From NCBI GenBank assembly GCA_910578555.1, contig CAJTPS010000005.1:62001-126000 (forward strand): a DNA stretch of 64,000 bases, given 5' to 3'. Shown here in pieces: positions 33,835-44,068 of this stretch. Both the position numbers and the translations under genes were made by a program. The notes beneath the pieces are model-generated. The model was not told where the DNA came from. It saw only the letters and a program-made list of their open reading frames with translations, and did not search any database. Numbering within the stretch: position 1 is the first letter of the stretch; the number at the start of each line of letters is the position of its first letter. This DNA is from an uncultured Lachnospiraceae bacterium. GTDB lineage: Bacteria > Bacillota > Clostridia > Lachnospirales > Lachnospiraceae.

Positions 33835-36072
33835 ATGAATGACAGAATCATTAAAACGGAATATTCCGAAGTAATGCAGAAATCATATATCGATTATGCG
33901 ATGAGCGTAATCGTTGCCAGAGCGCTGCCGGATGTGCGGGACGGGCTTAAGCCTGTGCAGAGGCGTACACTTTATGATATGTATGAACTGGGGATACGTT
34001 ATGACAGACCCTACCGTAAATCGGCGCGTATCGTCGGGGACACGATGGGTAAGTATCATCCGCACGGCGACAGTTCCATCTATGAGGCGCTGGTGGTCAT
34101 GGCGCAGGATTTTAAGAAAGGGCTGCCGCTCATAGACGGGCACGGTAACTTTGGCAATATCGAGGGGGACGGCGCCGCTGCCATGCGTTACACGGAGGCG
34201 CGTCTGGAGAAGGTCACACAGGAAGCTTTCCTTGCCGATCTGGATAAAGATGTGGTTGATTTTATCCCGAATTTCGATGAGACGGAGAAGGAACCAAGCG
34301 TACTTCCGGTGAAAATCCCAAATCTGCTTGTCAACGGTTCGGAGGGTATCGCAGTCGGTATGGCTACCAGCACGCCGCCGCATAACCTTGCGGAGGTGAT
34401 CAACGCGACTAAGGCGTACATGCTGGATGAAAATATTACCACAAGAGAATTGATGCGCTATGTGAAAGGACCCGATTTTCCCACAGGCGGCATCGTGATC
34501 AATGAGGATGAACTGTTGGAGATCTATGAGACCGGAGCCGGCAAGATCAAGATCCGCGGCAAGGTAGAGATCGAGAAGGCCAAGGGAGGCAGAACCAATC
34601 TGGTGATCACGGAGATTCCCTATACGATGATCGGCGCCAATATCGGTAAATTCCTGATGGATGTGGCAGCTCTGGCGGAGACGAAGAAGACGCAGGATAT
34701 CGTGGATATCACCAACCAGTCCTCCAAAGAGGGAATCCGTATCGTCATCGAGCTTCGCAAAGATGCGGACATCGAGAACTTCAAGAATATGCTTTATAAG
34801 AAAACCCGTCTGGAGGACACGTTCGGCGTCAACATGCTGGCGATCGTTGACGGCAGACCGGAGACGATGGGATTAAAGCAGATCATACGGGAGAGCGTTA
34901 AGTTCCAGTATGAGGTTGCGACCAGAAAGTATTCGAATCTTCTGCAGAAAGAACTGGAGCGTAAAGAGATTCAGGAAGGACTGATCAAAGCCTGCAACGT
35001 GATTGATCTGATTATAGAGATCCTGCGCGGCTCCAAAGACCGGGCGATGGCGAAGGCATGCCTGATCGAAGGTAAGATCGACGGCATCAAGTTCAAATCC
35101 AAAGAATCCAAGATCATGGCGACACAGCTTATGTTCACGGAGAAACAGGCGAATGCGATTCTGGACATGAGGCTTTATAAACTGATCGGGTTAGAGATCG
35201 AGGCGCTGATCAATGAGCATGAGGAGACGATGGCGAATATCTATCGCTATGAAGATATTCTTGCCAGAAGAGATTCCATGGCACAGGTCATCATCAATGA
35301 ACTGGATGAGATCAAGGAGCAGTACAAGGCACCCAGAAAGACGCAGATCACGACGCAGAGCGAGGCTGTGTATGTGGAGAAGAAGATGGAAGAGATGGAC
35401 ATCGTCTTCCTGATGGATCGTTTCGGTTATGCCAGAACGATAGATACCCAGACGTACGAGCGGAATAAGGAAGCGGCGGATAGCGAGAACAGATATGCCT
35501 TTGTCTGCAGAAATACGGGTAAAGTGTGTCTGTTTACGAATACCGGACAGCTTCATACGGTGAAGATGATGGATCTGCCGATGGGTAAATTCCGCGATAA
35601 GGGAGTACCGATTGACAACGTCAGCAATTATGATTCCTCCAGGGAGAATATCGTATATGCGGCAAGTCAGAGTGATTTAAATCTCTACCGCGTGATTTTT
35701 GCCACGAAACAGGCGATGCTGAAGGTGGTGGACGGCGGGGAATTTGATGTTGCAAAGCGAACAGTGGCGGCGACAAAACTGGCGGAGGATGACGAAGTCA
35801 TCAGCGTCGTAACGCTGATAGAACAGCGCAACATCGTACTGCAGTCTGCGGAAGGATATTTTCTGCGCTTTCCTGTGGAGGAGATTCCCGAGAAGAAGAA
35901 GGGAGCGATCGGCGTGCGCGGCATGAAACTGGGGGCGAAGGACAGTCTGGAAGCGATTTACTATACACGCAATGCAGTGGAACAGACCATTGAATATAAC
36001 GGTAAGGAACTAGAGCTTAACAAACTCAAACTGGGCAAACGGGACAGCAAAGGTGTGAAAATAAGAGTTTAG
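33835..36072 (+). CDS. parC: Type II topoisomerase subunit A (ParC-like)
   Basis: DNA breakage-reunion subunit, 745 residues. The catalytic tyrosine lies in AAAMRYTEARL; the quinolone-determining region reads YHPHGDSSIYEALV with the wild-type serine and glutamate. The C-terminal beta-pinwheel is present (blades with DRFGYARTIDTQTY, NTGKVCLFTNTGQLHTVKM), but where gyrase carries the QRRGGKG box this protein has YERNKEAADSENRY. Lack of the box argues for topoisomerase IV. The start at 33835 is chosen because GGGG ends seven bases upstream; an ATG at 33829 is too close. The leader is an array of three 45-bp hairpin repeats. Confidence 0.87.
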   Translation: MNDRIIKTEYSEVMQKSYIDYAMSVIVARALPDVRDGLKPVQRRTLYDMYELGIRYDRPYRKSARIVGDTMGKYHPHGDSSIYEALVVMAQDFKKGLPLIDGHGNFGNIEGDGAAAMRYTEARLEKVTQEAFLADLDKDVVDFIPNFDETEKEPSVLPVKIPNLLVNGSEGIAVGMATSTPPHNLAEVINATKAYMLDENITTRELMRYVKGPDFPTGGIVINEDELLEIYETGAGKIKIRGKVEIEKAKGGRTNLVITEIPYTMIGANIGKFLMDVAALAETKKTQDIVDITNQSSKEGIRIVIELRKDADIENFKNMLYKKTRLEDTFGVNMLAIVDGRPETMGLKQIIRESVKFQYEVATRKYSNLLQKELERKEIQEGLIKACNVIDLIIEILRGSKDRAMAKACLIEGKIDGIKFKSKESKIMATQLMFTEKQANAILDMRLYKLIGLEIEALINEHEETMANIYRYEDILARRDSMAQVIINELDEIKEQYKAPRKTQITTQSEAVYVEKKMEEMDIVFLMDRFGYARTIDTQTYERNKEAADSENRYAFVCRNTGKVCLFTNTGQLHTVKMMDLPMGKFRDKGVPIDNVSNYDSSRENIVYAASQSDLNLYRVIFATKQAMLKVVDGGEFDVAKRTVAATKLAEDDEVISVVTLIEQRNIVLQSAEGYFLRFPVEEIPEKKKGAIGVRGMKLGAKDSLEAIYYTRNAVEQTIEYNGKELELNKLKLGKRDSKGVKIRV

Positions 36073-36149
36073 ACCACCGCAAAAGTATGGACGGAACAGC
36101 AGCGAAAGTATATTATGCCGGCGGGCATCAGATAGAAAGGCATGTAAAT

Positions 36150-36698
36150 ATGAGAGTCATAGCGGGAACGGCACGAAGTCTGCGGTTAAAGACGCCGGAG
36201 AATATGGATACAAGACCTACTACGGACAGAATCAAAGAGACACTTTTTAATATGCTGCAGCCGTATCTTGCAGATGCTGTGTTTATTGATCTGTACAGCG
36301 GCAGCGGCGGAATCGGTATCGAAGCGCTCAGCAGAGGAGCACGCCACGCTTATTTTGTGGAAAATAACAGAAATGCGCTTGCCTGCATTACGGAAAATCT
36401 GCAGTTTACCAGACTGATCGACCGTGCGACGATCTTAAAACAGGATGCGCTGAGCGCACTTTCGGGAATCCGTGAGAAAGAGGCGGATGTGATTTTCATG
36501 GACCCGCCGTATCACTGCGGATATGAAGAGCAGGTGCTTCAGATATTGTCAGGAGCGCCGTACGTGACGGAGCATACCTTGATCGTTATAGAGGCGGCGC
36601 TTACAACGGATTTTTCCTATCTGGATCAGCTGGGGTTTTGTATTACCAGGGAGAAATGTTACAAGACAAACAAACATGTCTTTTGTCGAAGAAAATAA
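36150..36698 (+). CDS. rsmD: 16S rRNA (guanine(966)-N2)-methyltransferase
   Basis: SAM-dependent methyltransferase for 16S rRNA, 182 residues. MRVIAGTARSLRLKTPENMD and TRPTTDRIKETLFNML are RsmD signatures; SAM-binding FIDLYSGSGGIGIEALSRGA and catalytic DVIFMDPPYHCGYE follow. Start 36150 follows GAAAGG and begins the domain. It is followed by coaD, a very common pair in Firmicutes. Confidence 0.94.
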   Translation: MRVIAGTARSLRLKTPENMDTRPTTDRIKETLFNMLQPYLADAVFIDLYSGSGGIGIEALSRGARHAYFVENNRNALACITENLQFTRLIDRATILKQDALSALSGIREKEADVIFMDPPYHCGYEEQVLQILSGAPYVTEHTLIVIEAALTTDFSYLDQLGFCITREKCYKTNKHVFCRRK

Positions 36699-36804
36699 TA
36701 TTTTTTGGGAAATATATATTATTTGTAAAGATAAGTAAAGACATTTTGGCAAAATTGTTTTATGATATAGGAAAATCCCTGTTTGAGAGAGGAATACCTG
36801 TTAT

Positions 36805-37299
36805 ATGAGTGCAGCAATTTATCCGGGCAGTTTTGATCCGGTAACATATGGTCATTTAGATATTATCAGGCGCGCGGCGGAGATTTTTGATGAATTGACA
36901 GTCAGCGTGTTGAATAATAAAACAAAGACTCCATTGTTTTCTGTAGAAGAACGTGTTAAGATGTTAGAAGAGGCGACGAAGGATATACCTAATGTTAAGA
37001 TAGATTCCTTTAGTGGTCTGTTGATTGATTATGCAAGAGAGCAGAATGTTCATGTAGCGATCAGGGGATTGCGCGCTTTTACGGATTTTGAATATGAACT
37101 GCAGATCGCACAGACCAACAGGAAATTTTCCGGTGGAGATCTTGACACGATGTTTTTGACGACCAGTCTTGAATATGCGTATTTAAGTTCTTCGACAGTC
37201 AGAGAGATTGCCAGCTTTAACGGTGATATCTCACAGTGTGTACCGGAGTTCGTCGGCAGATTAATCTATGAAAAATATGGGCATAACAGGCAGGAGTAA
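36805..37299 (+). CDS. coaD: Phosphopantetheine adenylyltransferase
   Basis: Penultimate step of coenzyme A synthesis, 164 residues. AIYPGSFDPVTYGHLDIIRR has the nucleotidyltransferase T/H-x-G-H motif, AIRGLRAFTDFEYELQ and LSSSTVREIASFNGD the rest of the active site. A possible promoter (AAGACA at 36738, TATGAT at 36761, spacer 17) precedes it. The downstream coiled-coil gene starts two bases after its stop. Confidence 0.97.
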   Translation: MSAAIYPGSFDPVTYGHLDIIRRAAEIFDELTVSVLNNKTKTPLFSVEERVKMLEEATKDIPNVKIDSFSGLLIDYAREQNVHVAIRGLRAFTDFEYELQIAQTNRKFSGGDLDTMFLTTSLEYAYLSSSTVREIASFNGDISQCVPEFVGRLIYEKYGHNRQE

Positions 37300-37301
37300 G
37301 G

Positions 37302-37904
37302 ATGAGCAGTAGAATCGAACAACTTATCGACGAAATTGAAGACTATGTTGACGGCTGTAAGTATCAGCCGCTATCCAAAACGAATATCATCGTCAACAAG
37401 GAAGAGATTGACGAACTTCTGCGGGAACTCCGCATGAAGACGCCGGATGAAATCAAGAGGTATCAGAAGATCATTTCCAACAAGGAAGCGATTTTAAACG
37501 ATGCGCGTGCGAAAGCGGAAGCGCTTATCAAAGATGCAACCGTACAGACTACAGAGCTGATTAATGAACATGAGATCATGCAGCAGGCATATGCACAGGC
37601 AAATGAAGTTGTTCGTATGGCGACCATGCAGGCACAGGAGATTCTGAATAATGCCACAGCGGAAGCCAACGGCGTTCGTACCTCTGCCATGCAGTATCTG
37701 GATGATATGCTTGCGAATCTGGAGACCGCTATGACGGCAACGCTGGCGACAACGACGGAGCATTATGAGAGTTTCTATAACACGATCAACGGGTACAATG
37801 AAACTGTGAAAGCGAACCGTGCAGAACTGCGCCCGGTGCAGGTCGAGCAGATGCTCAAAGAGGCTGAGGGAGATGCAGAGCCCGTGAAGCTGGATCTGAT
37901 GTAA
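37302..37904 (+). CDS. Coiled-coil protein, ATP synthase B/H-subunit-like
   Basis: A 200-residue protein that starts two bases after coaD, so it is almost certainly co-translated with it. It is nearly all helical; residues 45-145 form one long alanine-rich coiled coil (IISNKEAILNDARAKAEALI, ATMQAQEILNNATAEANGVR). Similar proteins are annotated as vacuolar-type ATPase subunit H or DivIVA-like. No membrane segment is seen. In Clostridia it is commonly found behind coaD; the function is not known. Confidence 0.75.
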   Translation: MSSRIEQLIDEIEDYVDGCKYQPLSKTNIIVNKEEIDELLRELRMKTPDEIKRYQKIISNKEAILNDARAKAEALIKDATVQTTELINEHEIMQQAYAQANEVVRMATMQAQEILNNATAEANGVRTSAMQYLDDMLANLETAMTATLATTTEHYESFYNTINGYNETVKANRAELRPVQVEQMLKEAEGDAEPVKLDLM

Positions 37905-37947
37905 GGTTACATAGTGGTAGGTATACCGATATATGATGAGATATGTG

Positions 37948-37977
37948 AGCCGGTTTCCTGGGAAGCCGGCTTGTTTC
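37948..37977 (+). terminator. Terminator-like hairpin after the coaD unit
   Basis: AGCCGG and TTCC pair with GGAA and CCGGCT (37948-37971), followed by TGTTTC. The stem is strong, the U-run weak. Confidence 0.6.
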
Positions 37978-38049
37978 ACTTATGGAGATTCAAATCTCTT
38001 TTGATGCCCACAATATATTAAGTAGAAAAGTGAGACGAGGTGTAACAGT

Positions 38050-39507
38050 TTGAAGCAATGCAATATTGCACGCAAGATTTATACAATTATAAAGTCCCTG
38101 AAACTAAAATTTTTATCCGAATCCTTGAAATCCGTATGTTTTCCGCTGGCAGTCTGGGTCTGTATGATGATGCTGCTTCCAATAGGACAGCACACGGTAT
38201 ATGCAGAGGAAGAGAGAGCGGATGTAAACGCCGGTAGTGATATGGAAGACGGACAGCCCGGGGAGGAAACCGCGCTGGCGGAGGATGATCCGATTATAGT
38301 CGTGATTGATCCCGGACACGGCGGGGAGAATCTGGGCGGTGAGTACGAGGATTACACCGAGAAGGAAATGACGATCGTCGTGGCAAATGCCATGAAAGAA
38401 GAACTGGAGAAATATGAGGGAATCACTGTCTATCTCACAAGAAACGGCGATCAGGATTTGGATTTGGAGGAGCGTTGTGAATTTGCCGAAAGTGTGAACG
38501 CTGATTTCATGTTCTGTCTGCATTTTAATCTGTCGGAATATCATACGCTTTTCGGCGCGGAGTGCTGGGTATCCGCATTTGGAGAGAATTATAGCAAGGG
38601 GTACAGCTTTGCCAGTGTAGAGATCGACATGCTGCAGGAGATCGGGCTTTATTCCAGAGGGATCAAGACGCGTCTGAATGATCAGGGGATCGACTATTAC
38701 GGCATCATACGCCATGCCACCGAGCGGGATATTCCCTGTGTGCTGATCGAACACTGTCATCTGGATCAGGAGAATGATAAACCGTTCTATGACCATAATG
38801 AGAAACTGCAGGATTTCGGTAGACTGGATGCTACGGCTGTTGCCAAGTATTTTAAGCTCCGTTCGGAGATATTAGGGACAGATTACAGCAATTATCAGAA
38901 TGTGCATGTGGATGTACCGTCTCATGTGGTTGCGCCTGACCGGACGGAACCGGATATCTGTATGATCGAAGTGACAGATCAGAATATGGAGAACGGCGAA
39001 GTAACCGTTCAGGTATCTGCGGCGGACTATGATAGCGGCATGCTGTACTATACCTACAGCTATGATAACGGAGAGCATTTCTCACAGTTACAGCGCTGGC
39101 CGGATAAGACCAAAGATACCTTCAGCTTTACCATGCAGGTGCCGCCGCACATTGTACCGCAGATCGTCGTCAACGGTTATAACGGATATGACCTGTACAC
39201 TACCAGTAATATGATTTCACTGCCGTCCATGGATTATGAGACGGAGGAAGAGATTGCGGCAAATCAGGCGGTATTAAGAACGGTCGAGAGTATCTCCAGG
39301 GCAGTTTCTTCCTTCAAAAGGAAAGAAAAACCGGTAACCATCAGTGTGACCAGACGGGAACCGGAAGAAACTGAGCGGCGGGTGTCATTTCGTTATTTTA
39401 TGACAGTGTGTATGGTATGTGCGCTGCTGGTACTCGGTATGACGTTGTCCATAATACTGATCCTGCACAGCAGGAAGAGAAAACGCCGGAGGCGGCGAAG
39501 ACGTTAG
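38050..39507 (+). CDS. N-acetylmuramoyl-L-alanine amidase, membrane-anchored
   Basis: Cell-wall hydrolase of the amidase_3 type, 485 residues, TTG start at 38050 with GAGG upstream. The N-terminus has a membrane segment or signal (VCFPLAVWVCMMMLLPIG). The catalytic domain has the zinc histidine in VVIDPGHGG, the glutamate after EYEDYTEKEMTIVVANAM, the second histidine in MFCLHFN and the catalytic glutamate in CVLIEHCHL. Then comes an Ig-like region (EVTVQVSAADYDSGMLYYTY) and a C-terminal membrane helix (MTVCMVCALLVLGMTLSIIL) with a basic tail. The C-terminal anchor is unusual for the family. Confidence 0.88.
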   Translation: MKQCNIARKIYTIIKSLKLKFLSESLKSVCFPLAVWVCMMMLLPIGQHTVYAEEERADVNAGSDMEDGQPGEETALAEDDPIIVVIDPGHGGENLGGEYEDYTEKEMTIVVANAMKEELEKYEGITVYLTRNGDQDLDLEERCEFAESVNADFMFCLHFNLSEYHTLFGAECWVSAFGENYSKGYSFASVEIDMLQEIGLYSRGIKTRLNDQGIDYYGIIRHATERDIPCVLIEHCHLDQENDKPFYDHNEKLQDFGRLDATAVAKYFKLRSEILGTDYSNYQNVHVDVPSHVVAPDRTEPDICMIEVTDQNMENGEVTVQVSAADYDSGMLYYTYSYDNGEHFSQLQRWPDKTKDTFSFTMQVPPHIVPQIVVNGYNGYDLYTTSNMISLPSMDYETEEEIAANQAVLRTVESISRAVSSFKRKEKPVTISVTRREPEETERRVSFRYFMTVCMVCALLVLGMTLSIILILHSRKRKRRRRRRR

Positions 39508-39589
39508 CGGATCATCCGGGACAGAACGGTGACAAACCGACGGAGATGTCTGCTGCGGACGTCAGGGAATGCGCTGCGGGATAGGTGTA

Positions 39590-40567
39590 CTAATATATGT
39601 ACAGGACAAAATAACACACAGCCGTAATGGCGGTCTGAATGACTTTGTGAAAGATATACGGGCGCACGGATAAGTCAGTCTGCCGGATCATGCTGTATGT
39701 CTGGGCGATGCAGGAGAATCCGCCAAAGGGAAGCAGGATCAGGATGGGATAGAAAAGAGACTGACCAGAGTAGTCAATTCCGCTGGTGATCTCCAGAATA
39801 CAGCGGTATACATTCAACAGTACAGCGTTGGTATGCTGAAAAGGTACGAAAACGATGTTGAGCAGATTGAAAAAGACCATGTAACCGCCCAGTCTGGCTA
39901 TGCCCAGAAGCCCTGACAACACGGAGGCGTCGATCGCGGCAAGCAGCGTCGGGTGAGCCTGTTTGGGCGGTTGTGACGCAGTACACGGCTGCGGCTTATC
40001 ACACTGGATGGATTTTGTATTATGTATGGAAAAAGGAATTGTCACGGCGTGGAATAGTAACGGGGCGCGCAAGATCACAAACCCGTATATTAATGGGATT
40101 CCGTACATGATCAAAAACGGGATCAGCGGCTTGTCGATGGCAAGGGTCGGCACCACATAGCTCAGGAAATAGATTGGTCCGATGTTATTGCAAAAATACA
40201 GGAGCTTTGCGCTTTCCGAACGGGATAATTTCCCCGATTCATAGAGCTCGCCAACAATCCTTGCACCCATGGGAAATCCGCACAGAAATCCCATAATGAT
40301 GGTGTACGATCCGTTTCTGGACGTGCCGAATATGCAATGAAGCAGCGGGTGAAGGAGGCTCACGAAGCCTTCTGTCAGATTCATGCGGATCATGATGCCG
40401 GAGAGGATCATGAAAGGAAGCAGTGTGGGCACCATTTTCGTAAACCACAGGTTCAGACCGGTGGAAGCGTATTCTAAGGAAAGCGCCGGATAGCGCAGCA
40501 GTAGGACGATCAGGTAGAGCGCCAGCGCTGTAAATAGAAAACGGTAGAACTGGTCGATTTTATGCAT
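39590..40567 (-). CDS. YlbJ-like integral membrane protein with Gate domain
   Basis: A 325-residue membrane protein with about eight helices. Nucleoside-recognition (Gate) features include MVPTLLPFMILSGIMIRMNL and MGFLCGFPMGARIVGELYES followed by G-K-L-S-R-S-E. YlbJ of Bacillus and its relatives are sporulation membrane proteins with this G-x-P-x-G-A pattern. The transported molecule is unknown. It is divergent from the pseudouridine synthase gene. Confidence 0.8.
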   Translation of the reverse strand: MHKIDQFYRFLFTALALYLIVLLLRYPALSLEYASTGLNLWFTKMVPTLLPFMILSGIMIRMNLTEGFVSLLHPLLHCIFGTSRNGSYTIIMGFLCGFPMGARIVGELYESGKLSRSESAKLLYFCNNIGPIYFLSYVVPTLAIDKPLIPFLIMYGIPLIYGFVILRAPLLFHAVTIPFSIHNTKSIQCDKPQPCTASQPPKQAHPTLLAAIDASVLSGLLGIARLGGYMVFFNLLNIVFVPFQHTNAVLLNVYRCILEITSGIDYSGQSLFYPILILLPFGGFSCIAQTYSMIRQTDLSVRPYIFHKVIQTAITAVCYFVLYIY

Positions 40568-40721
40568 ACAGATTCCTTTCCATCATATGGTACGGCAGAA
40601 ACTTGCATATGATTGAGAAATGCTTTGATTACGGGGTTTGTGAGGCGAATTGCGAAAGCAGGATTTGCCTGTTTTGTTCCATGTATATTCATAAATATGT
40701 TTCAGGGGACTGGATGATGAT

Positions 40722-41459
40722 ATGCGGTTAGATAAATTTCTATGTGACTGTAATCTGGGTACAAGAAGCCAGATCAAAAAGGATATCAGGGCCGGGCTTG
40801 TAACGGTGGGCGGCAGCGTTGTGCGTAAACCGGAGCAGCAGGTTTCCGAAGGGACAGACGAGATCACTTACAGGGGAGAGCGCCGTGTCTATGAAAAGTT
40901 CGTCTATTACATGCTTCACAAGCCGGCAGGCATCGTATCCGCCACGGAGGACAAGCGAGAACGGACGGTTCTGGATCTGTTTAGTGATGACTGTCGGGAC
41001 GATCTTTTTCCGGTGGGAAGGCTGGATAAGGACACCGAAGGGCTTCTGCTGATCACCAACGACGGTGCGCTGGCACATGAGCTGTTGTCTCCGGCAAAAC
41101 ATGTGGAGAAGGAATATGAGTGCCATTTGGCGGCGTCCATTGACGAAACGCAGATCAGACAGCTGGAACAGGGCGTGGATATCGGTGAAAAAGACTTGAC
41201 GAAGCCGGCGGCGGTACATATATTAGAGGATAAAAAGATAACGCTCACGCTCACTGAAGGTAAATTTCATCAGGTCAAGCGTATGCTGCATGCTGTGGGC
41301 AATGAGGTGGTTTATCTCAAAAGAATCCGTATGGGAAGCCTTACGCTGGACCCTGGGCTTCCGAGGGGAAGTTACCGCAGGCTGACGGCAGAAGAATGTG
41401 CGGGCTTGATGAACAACAGGAATTTGGAAAAGGAAAAGAACGGAGACACAAATGATTGA
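40722..41459 (+). CDS. Pseudouridine synthase, RsuA family
   Basis: Modifies a uridine in rRNA, 245 residues. An N-terminal S4 domain (MRLDKFLCDCNLGTRSQIKK) precedes the catalytic domain, with the active aspartate in FPVGRLDKDTEGLLLITNDG and the conserved TEGKFHQVKRMLHAVGNEV. Likely 16S U516 (RsuA) type from the S4 region, though RluF/RluB specificity cannot be excluded. The end overlaps the next gene by eight bases. Confidence 0.92.
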   Translation: MRLDKFLCDCNLGTRSQIKKDIRAGLVTVGGSVVRKPEQQVSEGTDEITYRGERRVYEKFVYYMLHKPAGIVSATEDKRERTVLDLFSDDCRDDLFPVGRLDKDTEGLLLITNDGALAHELLSPAKHVEKEYECHLAASIDETQIRQLEQGVDIGEKDLTKPAAVHILEDKKITLTLTEGKFHQVKRMLHAVGNEVVYLKRIRMGSLTLDPGLPRGSYRRLTAEECAGLMNNRNLEKEKNGDTND

Positions 41460-42105
41460 AGCGGTTATATTTGACTTAGACGGCTCCATGGTGGATTCCA
41501 TGTGGCTGTGGAGGGCTCTCGACATAGAATATCTCGGCAGATACGGGATCACGCTGCCGGAGAACCTGCAGGCCTGTATCGAAGGGATGAGTTTCAGCGA
41601 GACGGCGGCTTATTTCAAGGAACGGTTTCAGCTGCCGGACGATCTGGATACAATCAAGGCGGAATGGAACCGCATGGCCTGGGATAAATATACTTACGAA
41701 GTGCCGGTAAAGGACGGCGTCACAGAGCTTTTGCAATATTGCAGAGCACACGGAATGAAAGCGGGGATTGCCACCAGCAATTCCAGGGAACTGGTGGAAA
41801 ATGTGGTTCATGTACATGGGATGGACTCATACTTCGACTGTATTATGACCGGCTGTGACGTGGCGAAAGGCAAACCGGCGCCGGATATCTATCTGGCGGT
41901 TGCACGGGAACTGGATGTGGCGCCACAAAACTGCCTTGTATTCGAGGATATCGTTCCGGGAATCCAGTCCGGCAAGGCGGCGGGCATGAAAGTCTGTGCC
42001 GTCTACGATAAATATTCCGAATATCAGGACACGGAGAAACACAGACTGGCGGATTACTATACCTATTGTTTCAGGGAACTGATAGAAGAGGGCGTGCTGG
42101 CGTGA
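41452..42105 (+). CDS. HAD-family phosphatase (beta-phosphoglucomutase-like)
   Basis: A 217-residue haloacid-dehalogenase phosphatase: motif I VIFDLDGSMVDSM, motif II GIATSNSRELVE, motif III GKPAPDIYL and motif IV VFEDIVPGIQSGKAAGM. All catalytic residues are present. The substrate is unknown; the cap fits the phosphoglucomutase/phosphoglycolate subgroup. It overlaps the genes on both sides, so it is in one operon with RsuA and YgiQ. Confidence 0.9.
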   Translation: MIEAVIFDLDGSMVDSMWLWRALDIEYLGRYGITLPENLQACIEGMSFSETAAYFKERFQLPDDLDTIKAEWNRMAWDKYTYEVPVKDGVTELLQYCRAHGMKAGIATSNSRELVENVVHVHGMDSYFDCIMTGCDVAKGKPAPDIYLAVARELDVAPQNCLVFEDIVPGIQSGKAAGMKVCAVYDKYSEYQDTEKHRLADYYTYCFRELIEEGVLA

Positions 42106-42128
42106 AAAAAGTTGGAATGGAGTGGAAG

Positions 42129-44021
42129 ATGGGATTTTTACCGATTTCAAGAGAAGATATGGCGGCGCAGGGCATAGAACAGCTTGATTTTGTCTATGTG
42201 ATTGGGGATGCATACGTGGATCATCCGTCCTTCGGACATGCTATTATCAGCAGGGTATTACAGGCTCACGGTTACAGTGTGGGGATTATTTCCCAGCCGG
42301 ACTGGAAGGATGAGAACAGCATCGCGATCCTCGGCAGGCCGAGGCTTGGGTTTCTCATATCCGGCGGCAATATGGATTCCATGGTAAATCACTATTTTGT
42401 TTCCGGGAAACATCGTCCGACCGACGCCTATACACCCGGTGGAGAACCTTATAAAAGACCGGATCATGCCACAGTGGTCTACGGCAATCTGATCAGACGG
42501 GTTTATAAAGACGTTCCGGTCATCATCGGCGGGATCGAGGCGAGCCTTAGACGGTTTGCGCACTATGACTACTGGTCGGACAGCTTTAAACGGTCCATTC
42601 TGCTGGACAGTCAGGCGGATCTGATTTCCTACGGCATGGGCGAGAAATCTATCGTGGAGATCGCGGACGCGCTGGACAGCGGCATTGCAGTGAAGGATAT
42701 CACTTTTATTTCTGGTACGGTATACAAGACAAAAGAGATTGAGGGCGTCTATGACGGGATACAGCTTCCATCGTATGAGGAGATGAAGGCGGAGCCGCGC
42801 GGGTATGCGGAGAGTTTTCAGATTCAGTACTGTAATACAGACTCGTTTACCGGAAAGACGCTGATCGAAGCATATCCGAATGGCGTCTATGTGGTGCAGA
42901 ACCCGTCCCAGCCGCCGCTCACCACACCGGAGATGGATGCGGTTTACGATTTACCATATATGCGCACCTATCATCCGTCTTATGAGGCGGCAGGCGGCGT
43001 TCCGGCGATCGCGGAGGTGAAATTTTCGCTGGTCAGCAACAGAGGGTGTTTCGGCGGGTGTAATTTCTGCGCCCTCACGTTTCATCAGGGACGGACGGTA
43101 CAGGTCAGAAGCCATGACTCTATTATAAAAGAAGCAGAATTGATGATACAGGACAAGGATTTCAAAGGTTATATCCACGATGTGGGAGGCCCCACGGCAA
43201 ATTTCCGGCAGCCTTCCTGCCAGAAGCAGATGACGCATGGCGTGTGCAAGAACAGACAGTGCCTTTTCCCGGAACCCTGTCCCAATCTGGAGGCGGATCA
43301 CTCCGATTATCTGGCGCTGCTTCGCAAACTGCGGGCGCTGCCGGGGGTCAAGAAGGTATTTATCCGTTCGGGAATCCGGTTCGATTATCTGCTGGCGGAC
43401 CCAGACGATACTTTTTTCAGGGAACTGGTAGAACATCATGTGAGCGGTCAGCTCAAAGTGGCACCCGAGCATATTTCGGATGTGGTGCTCTCTAAGCTCG
43501 GCAAGCCGAAGAAGGAAGTCTACGAGCGTTTTGTAAGGAAATATTACAAGCTTAACGAACAGCTTGGCAAAAAGCAGTTTCTTGTGCCGTATCTGATGTC
43601 CTCCCATCCGGGTTCTACGCTGAAGGAAGCCATTGAACTGGCGGAGTATCTGCGGGATCTGGGATATATGCCGGAGCAGGTGCAGGATTTCTATCCGACA
43701 CCCTCCACGGTGTCCACGGTCATGTATTATACCGGCATCGACCCGCGAAACGGGAAACAGGTCTATGTCTGCCGCAATCCGCATGAGAAGGCAATGCAGC
43801 GGGCGCTGATCCAGTACCGCAATCCGAATAATTATGAGCTGGTCAGGGAGGCGCTTGTGAAGGGCGGAAGAGAGGATCTGATTGGATTTGATAAGAAGTG
43901 TCTGATTAGACCGCGGAAAATGGCGGATTCGAAACATGGGCCAAAGCCAGCAGCCAGAGGCAGCGTGAAGAACCGCGGCAAGAAAAAGACAATCCGGAAC
44001 GTGCACAGAAAGAAGAAATGA
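42129..44021 (+). CDS. YgiQ family radical SAM protein
   Basis: A 630-residue member of the YgiQ family. MGFLPISREDMAAQ and VIGDAYVDHPSFGHAIISRV are the conserved N-terminal domain; the radical SAM cluster is in NRGCFGGCNFCALTFHQGR, C-x3-C-x2-C, with downstream LKVAPEHISDVVLSKLGKP. The last 30 residues are very basic. Start 42129 is chosen for GGAG six bases upstream and for the alignment; a GTG at 42102 overlapping the previous stop and an ATG at 42117 are in frame. The function of YgiQ is not established. Confidence 0.92.
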   Translation: MGFLPISREDMAAQGIEQLDFVYVIGDAYVDHPSFGHAIISRVLQAHGYSVGIISQPDWKDENSIAILGRPRLGFLISGGNMDSMVNHYFVSGKHRPTDAYTPGGEPYKRPDHATVVYGNLIRRVYKDVPVIIGGIEASLRRFAHYDYWSDSFKRSILLDSQADLISYGMGEKSIVEIADALDSGIAVKDITFISGTVYKTKEIEGVYDGIQLPSYEEMKAEPRGYAESFQIQYCNTDSFTGKTLIEAYPNGVYVVQNPSQPPLTTPEMDAVYDLPYMRTYHPSYEAAGGVPAIAEVKFSLVSNRGCFGGCNFCALTFHQGRTVQVRSHDSIIKEAELMIQDKDFKGYIHDVGGPTANFRQPSCQKQMTHGVCKNRQCLFPEPCPNLEADHSDYLALLRKLRALPGVKKVFIRSGIRFDYLLADPDDTFFRELVEHHVSGQLKVAPEHISDVVLSKLGKPKKEVYERFVRKYYKLNEQLGKKQFLVPYLMSSHPGSTLKEAIELAEYLRDLGYMPEQVQDFYPTPSTVSTVMYYTGIDPRNGKQVYVCRNPHEKAMQRALIQYRNPNNYELVREALVKGGREDLIGFDKKCLIRPRKMADSKHGPKPAARGSVKNRGKKKTIRNVHRKKK

Positions 44022-44068
44022 TCGTGCGGATTGGTAGAGAGGAATTGGAAAGATTGTGTTCGCAATGA